Part shown: positions 23,112 to 31,963 of the stretch, piece by piece
Position numbering within the stretch: the first letter of the stretch is position 1
Layout of the letters: each line of letters begins with the position of its first letter
Origin: UMGS1696 sp045643285
Lineage (GTDB): Bacteria > Bacillota > Clostridia > Oscillospirales > CAG-272
Length of the DNA stretch: 64,000 bases
Assembly: GCA_045643285.1 (NCBI GenBank)
Contig: JAZUKN010000025.1
Span: 1-64,000 of the forward strand
Direction: 5' to 3'
Notes under the pieces: generated by a model
What the model was told of the DNA's origin: nothing
The model's database searches: none
What the model saw: the letters and a program-made list of their open reading frames with translations, nothing else
Translations under genes and position numbers: made by a program

Positions 23112-24140
23112 ATGGTAAAAGTAGCAATCAACGGTTTCGGTCGTATCGGCCGTCTCGCATTCCGTCAGATGTTTGAGGCTGAGGGCTATGAAGTAGTCGC
23201 TATCAACGACCTTACTTCTCCCGCAATGCTCGCTCATCTTCTCAAGTACGACACAGCTCAGGGCTCCTGGCTCGGCAGAATCGGCGAAAACAAGCACACT
23301 GTAGCTTCCACAGAAGATTCGATCATCGTAGACGGCAAGGAAATCAAGATCTACGCTGAAAAGAACGCAGCAGACTGCCCGTGGGGCAAGCTCGACGTTG
23401 ACGTCGTTCTCGAATGCACAGGCTTCTACACATCCAAGGACAAGAGCCAGGCTCACATCGACGCAGGCGCTAAGAAAGTCGTTATTTCCGCTCCTGCCGG
23501 CAACGACCTCAAGACTATCGTATTCTCCGTAAATGAAGATACACTCACAGCCGAAGACAAGATCATCTCCGCTGCATCCTGCACAACAAACTGCCTCGCT
23601 CCTATGGCAAAGACACTGAACGACACTTATCCGATCGTTTCCGGTATCATGACAACAGTTCACGCATACACAGGCGACCAGATGATCCTCGACGGTCCTC
23701 AGAGAAAGGGCGACCTCAGAAGAGCAAGAGCAGGTGCCGCTAACATCGTTCCGAACTCCACAGGCGCTGCTAAGGCTATAGGTCTCGTAATCCCCGAACT
23801 CAATGGCAAGCTCATCGGCTCCGCACAGAGAGTTCCCGTAACAACAGGCTCCACAACTATCCTCGTTGCAGTTGTTAAGGGCAAGGACGTTACAAAGGAT
23901 TCCATCAACGCAGCAATGAAGGCTGCTCAGTCCGCTTCCTTCGGTTACAACGAAGAGCAGATCGTCTCCTCTGATGTTGTCGGCATGAGATACGGTTCTC
24001 TGTTCGATGCAACACAGACAATGGTTACAAAGATCGACGACGACACATTCCAGGTACAGGTTGTTTCCTGGTACGACAACGAAAACTCCTACACAAGCCA
24101 GATGGTTCGTACTATCAAGTACTTCGCAGAACTCAACTGA
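23112..24140 (+). CDS. gap: Glyceraldehyde-3-phosphate dehydrogenase
   Basis: This NAD-dependent phosphorylating glycolytic enzyme has 342 residues. It has the Rossmann start VKVAINGFGRIGRLAF, the catalytic cysteine in SAASCTTNCLAP (about 160), and the C-terminal VSWYDNENSYTSQMV. A strong GGAGG site precedes it. Codon use is sharply biased (many TCC, GCT, CTC, AAG), which fits very high expression and stands out from its neighbours. It is a single-gene unit with a strong two-way terminator at 24168-24203. Confidence 0.98.
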   Translation: MVKVAINGFGRIGRLAFRQMFEAEGYEVVAINDLTSPAMLAHLLKYDTAQGSWLGRIGENKHTVASTEDSIIVDGKEIKIYAEKNAADCPWGKLDVDVVLECTGFYTSKDKSQAHIDAGAKKVVISAPAGNDLKTIVFSVNEDTLTAEDKIISAASCTTNCLAPMAKTLNDTYPIVSGIMTTVHAYTGDQMILDGPQRKGDLRRARAGAANIVPNSTGAAKAIGLVIPELNGKLIGSAQRVPVTTGSTTILVAVVKGKDVTKDSINAAMKAAQSASFGYNEEQIVSSDVVGMRYGSLFDATQTMVTKIDDDTFQVQVVSWYDNENSYTSQMVRTIKYFAELN

Positions 24141-24167
24141 GCCTGTTCGGGTTTTAACTTAACTGAA

Positions 24168-24203
24168 AAAACCTCCTATGGTAGAAATATCATAGGAGGT
24201 TTT
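24168..24203. terminator. Bidirectional terminator between gap and lysC
   Basis: AAAACCTCCTATG (24168-24180) pairs perfectly with CATAGGAGGTTTT (24191-24203). It serves both convergent genes. Confidence 0.88.
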
Positions 24204-24238
24204 GTTGTTCGTATAACTTTTTTGAATGTCGGCAGATT

Positions 24239-25567
24239 TTATTTCACGAATTCGCTGTATATCGAGCGCATCGCGCCCTCGAAGTCTTTTTCGTCAACAC
24301 CGATGATGATGTTGTATTCAGATGAACCCTGGTCGATCATTTTGATGTTTATGCCTGCGCATGCTACCGCCTTGAATACTCTGAACGCCGTGCCTTTGGC
24401 TTTTACCATAGCGCGTCCTACAACTGCGATAAGTGCAAGTCCGTCTTCTACCGATATTGAATCCGGCTCGACGGAATGGCAGATTCGGTTGATTATCTTT
24501 TCCTTATGAGGCTCCATTTCAGCCGAGTTCATGACGACGCTCATCGTGTCGATGCCGGACGGCAGATGCTCGAACGACAGTCCCTCATGCTCGATCGCTT
24601 CAAGGACTTTCCGACCGAAGCCTGTTTCGGAGTTCATCAGCGCTTTCTCGATAGTGATAACGGAGAAGCCCTTCTTTCCGGCAACACCGGTGATAACGTT
24701 CTTCGTGTCGTAGAGGTCGGTGTGCGGAACGATCATCGTGCCTTCGTTCTCCGGCTCGTTCGTGTTGCGAATATTTATCGGGATACCTGCAAAACGGACA
24801 GGGAAGATAGCGTCCTCGTGCAGAACACCGGCTCCCATATACGAAAGCTCTCTGAGTTCTCTGTAAGTGATATATTTTATCTGTAAAGGATTCTCAACTA
24901 TTCTCGGATCGGCAGTGAGGAAGCCGTTTACGTCAGTCCAGTTCTCGTAAAGATCGGCATATACCGCACGGGCGACGATTGAACCCGTGATGTCACTGCC
25001 TCCACGTGAGAATGTGCGGATCGTACCGTTCGGCATAGAACCGTAGAAACCGGGGATTACGGCGGTTTTGTGCTTTGCGAGTTCCTCTGCGAGAAGTTTG
25101 TTCGTCGCCTCAGAATCGAACACGCCGTTGTCAAAGAAACGGACACATTCGGCAGGATCTACAAAGTCGTAACCGAGATACGCGGCGAGGATAAGCCCGT
25201 TCAAGTATTCTCCGCGGCTGGCGGCATAATCGCGGCCTGCGTGGTGCGTGATAGCCCAGCGGATATGCTCGTACTCGTCCGTGAGGTCGCACTCAATACC
25301 GAGCCCGTCTATGATTGAATCAAATCTTTCCGTAATTTTGGCGAATGCCGCGCCAAAGCCGCCGTCAGTGAGCGAATTGTAGCACGCATATAAAAGATCC
25401 GTAACCTTGTCGTCGCCCTTGAATCTTTTACCGGGAGCCGACGGAATAACGAACACTCGCGTGCTGTCCGCGCGGATGATCTCACCGACTTTTTTGAAAT
25501 GTTCGGCATCTGCGAGAGAGCTTCCTCCGAATTTAACGACCTTGATAATTGACGAATTGTTTTCCAC
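24239..25567 (-). CDS. lysC: Aspartate kinase
   Basis: This enzyme phosphorylates L-aspartate at the head of the lysine/threonine/methionine pathway. It has 442 residues: a kinase domain starting with VVKFGGSSLAD, TFSRGGSDITGSIVARA in the middle, and two C-terminal ACT domains (about 300-442, with AVVGRAMVKAKG and IKMIDQGSSEYNI) that give feedback control. The start is GTG at 25567 with GAGGT about 9 nt upstream. It has its own consensus promoter and runs divergently from the DUF1015 gene. The ACT domains suggest feedback by lysine or threonine, but which one is not readable. Confidence 0.95.
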   Translation of the reverse strand: MENNSSIIKVVKFGGSSLADAEHFKKVGEIIRADSTRVFVIPSAPGKRFKGDDKVTDLLYACYNSLTDGGFGAAFAKITERFDSIIDGLGIECDLTDEYEHIRWAITHHAGRDYAASRGEYLNGLILAAYLGYDFVDPAECVRFFDNGVFDSEATNKLLAEELAKHKTAVIPGFYGSMPNGTIRTFSRGGSDITGSIVARAVYADLYENWTDVNGFLTADPRIVENPLQIKYITYRELRELSYMGAGVLHEDAIFPVRFAGIPINIRNTNEPENEGTMIVPHTDLYDTKNVITGVAGKKGFSVITIEKALMNSETGFGRKVLEAIEHEGLSFEHLPSGIDTMSVVMNSAEMEPHKEKIINRICHSVEPDSISVEDGLALIAVVGRAMVKAKGTAFRVFKAVACAGINIKMIDQGSSEYNIIIGVDEKDFEGAMRSIYSEFVK

Positions 25568-25602
25568 GATGTTTTAACCTCTGTTATTTTTCTCTCCGAT
25601 AC

Positions 25603-25631
25603 ATTATATGTCGGAAACTGTTGTTTGTCAA
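25603..25631 (-). promoter_or_regulatory. Promoter of lysC
   Basis: On the minus strand: TTGACA, 17 nt, TATAAT. It is back-to-back with the DUF1015 promoter. Confidence 0.82.
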
Positions 25632-25652
25632 CCTTGTAGGGTGTTCTGTGTC

Positions 25653-25681
25653 TTGACTTTTTCGGGCAAAAAAGCTATAAT
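25653..25681 (+). promoter_or_regulatory. Promoter of the DUF1015 gene
   Basis: TTGACT (25653-25658), 17 nt, TATAAT (25676-25681). It decides the gene start, since transcription begins near 25688. Confidence 0.8.
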
Positions 25682-25715
25682 TATGTATCACATGATACAG
25701 CGAAAGGGATTTTTT

Positions 25716-26939
25716 ATGCAATATAACACTGTTTTTTCTCCGGCTGAGATTCTGCTCCCGTCTTTCCACGACGACGCCGGTCTTATGAATAAATGGGCGG
25801 TCATAGCCTGCGACCAGTTCACATCCGAGCCGGAGTATTGGGAAAAGTGCGAAAAAATCATCGGAGACGCGAAATCTGCCTATAAATACATCGTTCCCGA
25901 AGCATATCTCGGAACTCTGCTCGAAGAAAAGCATAACGAAGTTGCGCTTGCTTCAATGAGAACGTTCGACGAAAATGATTTTTACGCCGTGAACGGATTC
26001 ATCTACCTCAAACGCACGCTTCCGAACGGGGAAGTGCGACGCGGTATCATTGGAAAAATCGACCTTGAAGCGTACGACTATTCCGTCGGCTCAAAGTCCG
26101 CAGTCCGCGCCACCGAAAAGACCGTTGTTGAAAGAATACCGCCGAGATGCAAGATACGCGCAGGTGCAACGGTGGAGCTTCCGCATATTCTCGTTCTCAC
26201 TGACGATAAGCGCGCGCTGTACGATCTCGCCGAATCGCTCGTTTCTGACGGAAATATTGTCTACGACTTTGATTTGATGCAGGGCGGCGGTCACGTCACC
26301 GGATACGCCGTTGAAGGAGACTCGCTCCGGAAGCTCGCCGATGAAATAGGCGCATACGAGCGTTCGCGCGAATCTCTCGTCTACGCTATGGGAGACGGAA
26401 ACCACTCTCTTGCCGCCGCAAAAGCGCATTGGGAAAACGTGAAAGCAGAAACCGCCGATATGTCGCACCCGTCGAGATACGCGCTGTGCGAAATAACCTC
26501 GATTTCCGACGAATCTCTTGTGTTCGAGCCGATATATCGTGTGCTGAAAAACTGTGATGTAAACGACATTCTCGCGTCTCTTGACAGAGTATGCGGAGAC
26601 TGCGGCGAACAGCACGTTACTGCAATTTCATCCGCCGGATTTTGCGAAACATCTTTCAAAAATCCCACTCACGCGCTGACCGTCGGCACACTTCAAAATT
26701 TCATCGACGACTATATAAAAGCTCATCCCACCGTCAAGTGCGACTATATCCACGGTGAGGGAACACTCATCCGCCTGTCAATGGAAGAAAATTCCGTCGG
26801 ATTCCTCTTTGACGGAATGGCGAAAGGCGAGCTTTTCCCGTATGTGGAAGAGCACGGCACGCTTCCGAGAAAAACATTCTCAATGGGAGAAGCCGAGAGC
26901 AAACGCTATTACCTCGACGCGAGAAAGATAGTAAAATAA
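25716..26939 (+). CDS. DUF1015 family protein
   Basis: The 407-residue protein is of the DUF1015 family (AEILLPSFHD near the start, WAVIACDQFTSEPEYW, GDGNHSLAAAKAHW, and FDGMAKGELFPYVEEHGTLPRK near the end, read in parts). Its biochemical function is not known. The family is often found next to serA and serC, and here it is convergent with serC-serA and divergent from lysC. The start at 25716 follows AAAGGGA. Upstream in-frame ATGs overlap the promoter and are rejected. The GDGNHS motif suggests a metal or phosphate site. Confidence 0.85.
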   Translation: MQYNTVFSPAEILLPSFHDDAGLMNKWAVIACDQFTSEPEYWEKCEKIIGDAKSAYKYIVPEAYLGTLLEEKHNEVALASMRTFDENDFYAVNGFIYLKRTLPNGEVRRGIIGKIDLEAYDYSVGSKSAVRATEKTVVERIPPRCKIRAGATVELPHILVLTDDKRALYDLAESLVSDGNIVYDFDLMQGGGHVTGYAVEGDSLRKLADEIGAYERSRESLVYAMGDGNHSLAAAKAHWENVKAETADMSHPSRYALCEITSISDESLVFEPIYRVLKNCDVNDILASLDRVCGDCGEQHVTAISSAGFCETSFKNPTHALTVGTLQNFIDDYIKAHPTVKCDYIHGEGTLIRLSMEENSVGFLFDGMAKGELFPYVEEHGTLPRKTFSMGEAESKRYYLDARKIVK

Positions 26940-26987
26940 AAAACTCACCGCACCCCACATTCATTTGTGAAAGGTGCGGTGATTTTT
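26940..26987. terminator. Bidirectional terminator between the DUF1015 gene and serA
   Basis: CACCGCACC (26946-26954) pairs with GGTGCGGTG (26973-26981), with A-run and T-run flanks for both strands. Confidence 0.85.
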
Positions 26988-26991
26988 GTCT

Positions 26992-28149
26992 TTAAGCTAT
27001 CTTTATTACTCTTATGATACCGTCTGTTGCTTCAATAGCCGCGACGATTTCATCCGTGATGTCGGCTATTGTGTCCACAAGCGTTACCGCGTAATCGTTT
27101 CTCGACCGGTTGGCGAGATTTTCGATGTTGATGTTTTTCTCCGCAAGTTCGGACGTTATCGACGAGATCATATTCGGGATGTTCTTGTGGAGAATGACAA
27201 GGCGCGTGTCGCCTGTTCTCGGCATATCGACGGACGGATAGTTCACGCTGTTCTTGATGTTGCCGTTTTCGAGATAGTCGATAAGCTCGTCAGCCGCCAT
27301 GACTGCACAGTTGTCTTCGGATTCGGCAGTGGACGCGCCGAGGTGGGGAATGGTGACGATATTCTCGACGCCGACTGTTTCTTCCGTCGGGAAATCGGTG
27401 ACATAAGCCGAAACCTTGCCGTCGGCGAGAGCTTCTTTGAGATCAGCCGCGCAAACGAGGTCTGCACGCGCGAGATTGACGATCTTCACGCCTTGCTTCA
27501 TCATCGATATCGTGCCGGCGTTGATCATGTTATTTGTGTCCTTTGTCGCTGGGACGTGGAGTGTGATATAGTCGGCTGTTTTGAAGATTTCTTCGTACGT
27601 TGCGGCTTTCTTTATCGCACGGGACAGATGCCATGCCGCGTCTACTGTGATATAAGGGTCGCATCCGATTACGTTCATACCGAGCGACTGAGCGGCGTTT
27701 GCGACGAGTCCGCCTATCGCACCGAGTCCGATAACGCCGAGCGTCTTGCCTTTCAGTTCGCATCCTGCGAACGCGCTCTTTCCGGCTTCGACAGACTTTG
27801 CGACGTCTTCTTTGAGCGTGCTTGCCCAGTTTGCGCCGCCGACGATGTTACGCGACGCGAGGAGTAGAGCCGCTATAGTCAGCTCCTTTACGCCGTTCGC
27901 GTTTGCACCGGGTGTGTTGAAGACCACGATGCCTTCCTCCGCGCATTTGTCAAGCGGAATGTTGTTTACTCCTGCGCCGCATCTGGCGATAGCCTTGAGT
28001 GACGACGGGAATTCCATATCGTGCATGGCGGCGGAACGGACGAGGATAGCATCGGGATTTTCGGAAGCCGTCGAACATTCATATTCTTTCGGATCAAATC
28101 TCGACGTGCCGACGGACGCAATTTTGTTGAGTAGTTTTATCTGTTTCAT
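26992..28149 (-). CDS. serA: D-3-phosphoglycerate dehydrogenase
   Basis: This is the first enzyme of serine synthesis: it oxidises 3-phosphoglycerate with NAD. It has 385 residues, the short form with a C-terminal ACT domain (about 315-385, LVILHKNIPNMIS). The NAD loop is GVIGLGAIGGLVANAA, a catalytic Arg region is near NLARADLV, and the Glu/His pair lies in TIPHLGASTAES. It lies 14 bp after serC, so the two form an operon. The ACT domain hints at feedback by serine. Confidence 0.96.
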   Translation of the reverse strand: MKQIKLLNKIASVGTSRFDPKEYECSTASENPDAILVRSAAMHDMEFPSSLKAIARCGAGVNNIPLDKCAEEGIVVFNTPGANANGVKELTIAALLLASRNIVGGANWASTLKEDVAKSVEAGKSAFAGCELKGKTLGVIGLGAIGGLVANAAQSLGMNVIGCDPYITVDAAWHLSRAIKKAATYEEIFKTADYITLHVPATKDTNNMINAGTISMMKQGVKIVNLARADLVCAADLKEALADGKVSAYVTDFPTEETVGVENIVTIPHLGASTAESEDNCAVMAADELIDYLENGNIKNSVNYPSVDMPRTGDTRLVILHKNIPNMISSITSELAEKNINIENLANRSRNDYAVTLVDTIADITDEIVAAIEATDGIIRVIKIA

Positions 28150-28163
28150 AATCTGATACCTTT

Positions 28164-29246
28164 TTATTTGGGATTTTTCAGGGCGAAATCTTTCATGAAC
28201 GCGACGAGCTTTTCGACACCCTCGTATGGCATCGCGTTGTAGATAGACGCTCTCATTCCGCCGACGGAACGGTGACCTTTGAGGTTTTTCAGTCCGTTTT
28301 CTGCGGCTTCCTTGGCAAACTTCTTGTCTAAGTCTTCGTTTCCCGTGACGAAAGTGACGTTCATCATCGAGCGGCTTGCTTTTTCAACAGGCGCGATGTA
28401 GTAATCCTGCGAATCGAGATAGTCGTAAAGAAGCTTAGCTTTCTTTTCGTTGCGCTTCTTCATCTCGTCGAGACCGCCGATCGAGAGAAGCCACTCGAAT
28501 ACAAGCCCTGCCATGTAGATAGAGTAGCACGGCGGTGTGTTGTACATCGAATCGTTGTCAGTCATCAGCTTCCAGTCGAGCATTGACGGTGTGATGTCGC
28601 GCGCGTTGCCGAGAAGGTCTTCACGAGCAATAACGAGCGTAAGTCCTGCCGGTGCGACGTTTTTCTGCGCCCCTGCGTAGATCACGCCGAACTTCGTAAC
28701 GTCAAACGGCTCGGAGAGTATACACGACGACATATCAGCAACGAGCGGAACGTCTCCGGTGTCTGGAATGTAGTTGTATTTCGTGCCGTAGATCGTGTTG
28801 TTGAAGCAGATGTGAACGTAGTCGGCGTCCGGTCTGAACGATTCGCGCGTAGTCTGCGGGATCTTCGAGAAATTGTCGTCCTTTGATGAAGCGACAGCAA
28901 CCGCGTCACCGTATTTCAATGCTTCTTTGTATGCCTTCGTCGAGAACTGACCGGAGAGGATGTAGTCCGCCTTGCCGGTTTTCATGAGATTGAGCGGAAC
29001 GGAGGCAAACTGCGTGGACGCGCCGCCCTGTAAGAACAGTACCTTGTAGTTGTCGGGGATGTTCATGACCGCGCGGAAGTTTTTCTCTGCGGCTTTTATG
29101 ATAGCATCGTAATCGGGAGATCGGTGGCTCATCTCCATGACTGACATTCCGCTGTCCCCATAGTTCACAAGCTCGCTTGCGGCTTTTTCGAGGACGGGAA
29201 GCGGAAGCATAGACGGTCCTGCCGAAAAATTATAGACTCTTTCCAT
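28164..29246 (-). CDS. serC: Phosphoserine aminotransferase
   Basis: This PLP enzyme makes phosphoserine from 3-phosphohydroxypyruvate and glutamate. It has 360 residues with the family start YNFSAGPSMLP, GGASTQFASVPLNL, and the PLP lysine in VIYAGAQKNVAPAGLT (about residue 195). It ends GGMRASIYNAMPYEGVEKL in the usual way. It is the first gene of serC-serA with a consensus promoter upstream and an AAGGAG site. Confidence 0.97.
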   Translation of the reverse strand: MERVYNFSAGPSMLPLPVLEKAASELVNYGDSGMSVMEMSHRSPDYDAIIKAAEKNFRAVMNIPDNYKVLFLQGGASTQFASVPLNLMKTGKADYILSGQFSTKAYKEALKYGDAVAVASSKDDNFSKIPQTTRESFRPDADYVHICFNNTIYGTKYNYIPDTGDVPLVADMSSCILSEPFDVTKFGVIYAGAQKNVAPAGLTLVIAREDLLGNARDITPSMLDWKLMTDNDSMYNTPPCYSIYMAGLVFEWLLSIGGLDEMKKRNEKKAKLLYDYLDSQDYYIAPVEKASRSMMNVTFVTGNEDLDKKFAKEAAENGLKNLKGHRSVGGMRASIYNAMPYEGVEKLVAFMKDFALKNPK

Positions 29247-29316
29247 AATCGTATCTCCTTTATAAGATGATAAAAATTTCTTCCGAGTGAAATAATATTA
29301 CTTACGGAATAAAAAT

Positions 29317-29345
29317 ATTATACCGCATCCCGAGAAGTTTGTCAA
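29317..29345 (-). promoter_or_regulatory. Promoter of serC-serA
   Basis: On the minus strand: TTGACA, 17 nt, TATAAT, about 70 bp before the serC start. Confidence 0.85.
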
Positions 29346-29399
29346 GACAAATCATTCAGAAATGCGGTATAAAACAAAGATATTTCGACTTAAATTTAC

Positions 29400-30077
29400 T
29401 TAAAATGAATTACTTCTCTCAAAAAATTGCAGATTTGTCACATATTCTATATCCGGCTTGTCTGCGATCATTCTGAATATATTATCAATATACGTCCAGT
29501 TGCTTCTGTCTCCGCCGCGGTGGAATTCAACTGCGTGTCCCCAAACGTAGAGAAGCATATCTCCGTCAGTCGGCTCGGCATTCACGAAATCTTCGATCAT
29601 TTTCGGAAGTCCCTCCCACGAATGGTGGCAGGTCGGAATTGCTTCGAGAGGTTTTTTCGGAACGGAGAAATCATAAGCAGAAGATGCGGTACGAGCATAG
29701 ACAATACCGTTGTTTCTGAGCACATCGACGCAGTAATCGTTGTACGTTCCGAAAGGATAAGCAAAGCCCTTGATCCTGTAGCCCATGACTTCGGAGAGTT
29801 TTTCGATGTCCTTGACTATATCTTCTTCGATCTCTTCGTTCGTCATTTCGCTGTAACGTCCGTGATAATATCCGTGGCAGGCGACCTCGTGACCTTTGTA
29901 TAGTTCTGCCATTTCGTCGAAGCTGACTCTGTTCTGCCTGTCGTAGCTTTGTGGAGTGAAGCCGCAGTTTACGTTGAACGTGCATTTGAGCCCGTAGTGA
30001 TTGAGCATCGAGACGAAAATTCTGTCGTTCGGATCGTTGTCGTCGTAGCTCATCGTAAAGTATTTTTTGTAAGCCAT
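29400..30077 (-). CDS. Polysaccharide deacetylase family protein
   Basis: The 225-residue protein is of the NodB/CE4 type. Motif 1 is SYDDND with the catalytic/metal aspartates (about 10-15), and motif 2 is ACHGYYHGRYS with the HxxxH metal pair (about 76-84). A later region has FAYPFGTYND. No signal peptide or membrane anchor is seen, so it seems cytoplasmic, which is unusual for wall deacetylases. It could act on a soluble sugar or amide. It is a single-gene unit, divergent from a DUF4349 gene. Confidence 0.85.
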   Translation of the reverse strand: MAYKKYFTMSYDDNDPNDRIFVSMLNHYGLKCTFNVNCGFTPQSYDRQNRVSFDEMAELYKGHEVACHGYYHGRYSEMTNEEIEEDIVKDIEKLSEVMGYRIKGFAYPFGTYNDYCVDVLRNNGIVYARTASSAYDFSVPKKPLEAIPTCHHSWEGLPKMIEDFVNAEPTDGDMLLYVWGHAVEFHRGGDRSNWTYIDNIFRMIADKPDIEYVTNLQFFERSNSF

Positions 30078-30109
30078 AATTTTGCCTTCTTTTCGGTATA
30101 GTTTATTTG

Positions 30110-30138
30110 ATTATAACGCACTTTATTCTTTTTTTCAA
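30110..30138 (-). promoter_or_regulatory. Promoter of the deacetylase gene
   Basis: On the minus strand: TTGAAA, 17 nt, TATAAT, 33 bp before the ATG. Confidence 0.75.
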
Positions 30139-30185
30139 TGTTTAACGTAATTTTAGAGGAAAATTTTTGAATTTTTTTATAAATA

Positions 30186-30214
30186 TTGTAATCCGATCGG
30201 GAACATTGTATAAT
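30186..30214 (+). promoter_or_regulatory. Promoter of the DUF4349 operon
   Basis: TTGTAA (30186-30191), 17 nt, TATAAT (30209-30214), about 49 bp before the ATG. Confidence 0.75.
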
Positions 30215-30262
30215 ATTTGTGCGTCTAATACGTAACACTATTTATAATGTGAGGTATTTATC

Positions 30263-31276
30263 ATGAAAAAACGCATTCTATCTTTTGCACTCGCAGCAGT
30301 ATTTCTTCTTTCTCTTGTTTCCTGTTCAAAATCCAACGGTTTCAAAGGCGAAGCGATGTACGATATGGCGTACAACGAAAGCTACGATATTATTCCGACC
30401 GAAGAAGCCGAAATGTATTCGGACGGCTACTCCTCTTCAGGCACCGGCTACAATATGAAAGGGTCGGACTACGATAAACCGAAAGAGAACAACGACCTTT
30501 CAGCACGTAAGATCATCAAGACAGCCGACCTCAGCTTCCAGACGAAAGAATACGACAAATTTCTTTCCGCCTTCAAAGCGAGCGTCTCAAAGTACGGCGG
30601 CTACATAGAGTCCTCCGATATTTACGGCGGAGGCGACACCGTAGTCCGCTATTCACGGAACGCAAGAATGACAGTGAGAGTACCTGCCGATAAGTACGAC
30701 AGCTTTGTAGGAGATGTTTCCAATCTCGCATCGCTCACACGTTCAAACGAATATATAGACGACGTAACGCTCCGCTATGTTGACATTGAAAGCAGAATAA
30801 ACGCATACGAAACCGAATATAACGCTTTAATGGAGCTTCTCGCAAAAGCCGAATCCGTTGACGCTATTATTCAGCTTCGCAACCGTATCAGCGATATTCA
30901 GTATCAGCTCGATTCCGCAAAATCACAGATCCGCAAGTACGACGATCTCATTTCCTACTGCACGGTCAATATGTACGTCGAAGAAGTGAAGATCGAAAAG
31001 GTCAGTGAAGATAAGCTCACAGTCGGTGAGAGGATCAGAATAGGTTTCGCCGAGACTATTGATGAGATCAAAGAGGGCGCGGAAGACTTCGCCGTATGGT
31101 TCGTCGTAAATCTGCCGCACATCATCATCGATCTTCTTGTGATAGCAGTGATCGTGGTGATCATAGTTCTTATCGTGAAGAAAACAAAAAAGAAAGCCGC
31201 AAAGAAAGCGAACAAAGTAGTAAATAAAATAGAAAACAAAACGAAAGAACCGGAAAACAAAGAAAACAATGAATAA
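30263..31276 (+). CDS. DUF4349 domain lipoprotein
   Basis: The 337-residue surface lipoprotein has a signal peptide and lipobox LVSCSKS (Cys about 21). A DUF4349 domain follows (about 80-275, RKIIKTADLSFQTKEYDKF and NEYIDDVTLRYVDIESRI, given here by their ends). It contains a coiled coil, a membrane helix (about 276-310), and a Lys-rich tail. The function of the family is unknown. It overlaps the next gene by 8 bp, so the two are co-translated. The tail of Lys and Asn is probably cytosolic. Confidence 0.88.
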   Translation: MKKRILSFALAAVFLLSLVSCSKSNGFKGEAMYDMAYNESYDIIPTEEAEMYSDGYSSSGTGYNMKGSDYDKPKENNDLSARKIIKTADLSFQTKEYDKFLSAFKASVSKYGGYIESSDIYGGGDTVVRYSRNARMTVRVPADKYDSFVGDVSNLASLTRSNEYIDDVTLRYVDIESRINAYETEYNALMELLAKAESVDAIIQLRNRISDIQYQLDSAKSQIRKYDDLISYCTVNMYVEEVKIEKVSEDKLTVGERIRIGFAETIDEIKEGAEDFAVWFVVNLPHIIIDLLVIAVIVVIIVLIVKKTKKKAAKKANKVVNKIENKTKEPENKENNE

Positions 31277-31958
31277 AAAACTCAGATACAGACGCCGCAG
31301 GATCGGCACATTTTTTACAGTCGTCATAACGCTTGTTGTGTTGGCAGTTCTTTTCGTCCTCGCAGTGAACGCATGGATGTATTTCTCGACAAAAAACGAT
31401 ATATATGCAGTCGACGCACTTCCGGACGGAGACTACGACTGCATTCTCATCCTCGGCGCAGGTGTGCATAGCGACGGAAGCCCGTCAAATATGCTTGAAG
31501 ACCGCCTTAAAACGGGAATCTCGCTCTATAATAACGGTAAAGCTCCCGTCATTCTGATGAGCGGAGATCACGGTACTGCAGACTATGACGAAGTAAACAA
31601 TATGAAAAAATACGCGACTGATGCAGGCGTTGACGCGGATGCGATTTTCCTTGACCACGCCGGGTTCTCGACGTACGATTCACTTTACCGCGCAAAAGAA
31701 GTATTCGGAGCGGACAAAATCGTAATCGTCACGCAGAAATATCACCTTTACCGCGCGCTGTACATAGCCGATTCTCTCGGAATAGAAGCAGTCGGCGTTC
31801 CGGCTGACCTCAGGGAATACAGAGGACAGCCTGTTTACGACGCACGGGAGATACTCGCGCGCACAAAGGACTTTTTCACGGCAATTCTCAAGCCTCTCCC
31901 GATTTGCCTCGGTGATAAGATCGACCTCACGGGCAGTGCTTCTCAGACGGACGGTTAA
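31269..31958 (+). CDS. YdcF/SanA-like DUF218 membrane protein
   Basis: The 229-residue protein has one N-terminal membrane helix (about 14-40) and a DUF218 domain (ILILGAGVHSDGSPS, MSGDHGTADYDEV, VTQKYHLYRALYIADSLG). Members of this family (SanA, ElyC, YdcF) affect envelope integrity or wall precursor flow, but the reaction is not settled. It overlaps the DUF4349 lipoprotein gene and is 5 bp before the GH127-like gene, so these belong to one operon. Confidence 0.9.
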   Translation: MNKKLRYRRRRIGTFFTVVITLVVLAVLFVLAVNAWMYFSTKNDIYAVDALPDGDYDCILILGAGVHSDGSPSNMLEDRLKTGISLYNNGKAPVILMSGDHGTADYDEVNNMKKYATDAGVDADAIFLDHAGFSTYDSLYRAKEVFGADKIVIVTQKYHLYRALYIADSLGIEAVGVPADLREYRGQPVYDAREILARTKDFFTAILKPLPICLGDKIDLTGSASQTDG

Positions 31959-31963
31959 TAGAA

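Noticed and set aside
25608..25715. Longer start for the DUF1015 protein (36 more residues)
   Set aside because: A consensus promoter lies inside that extension, so it cannot be transcribed from there. The downstream ATG has a ribosome site.
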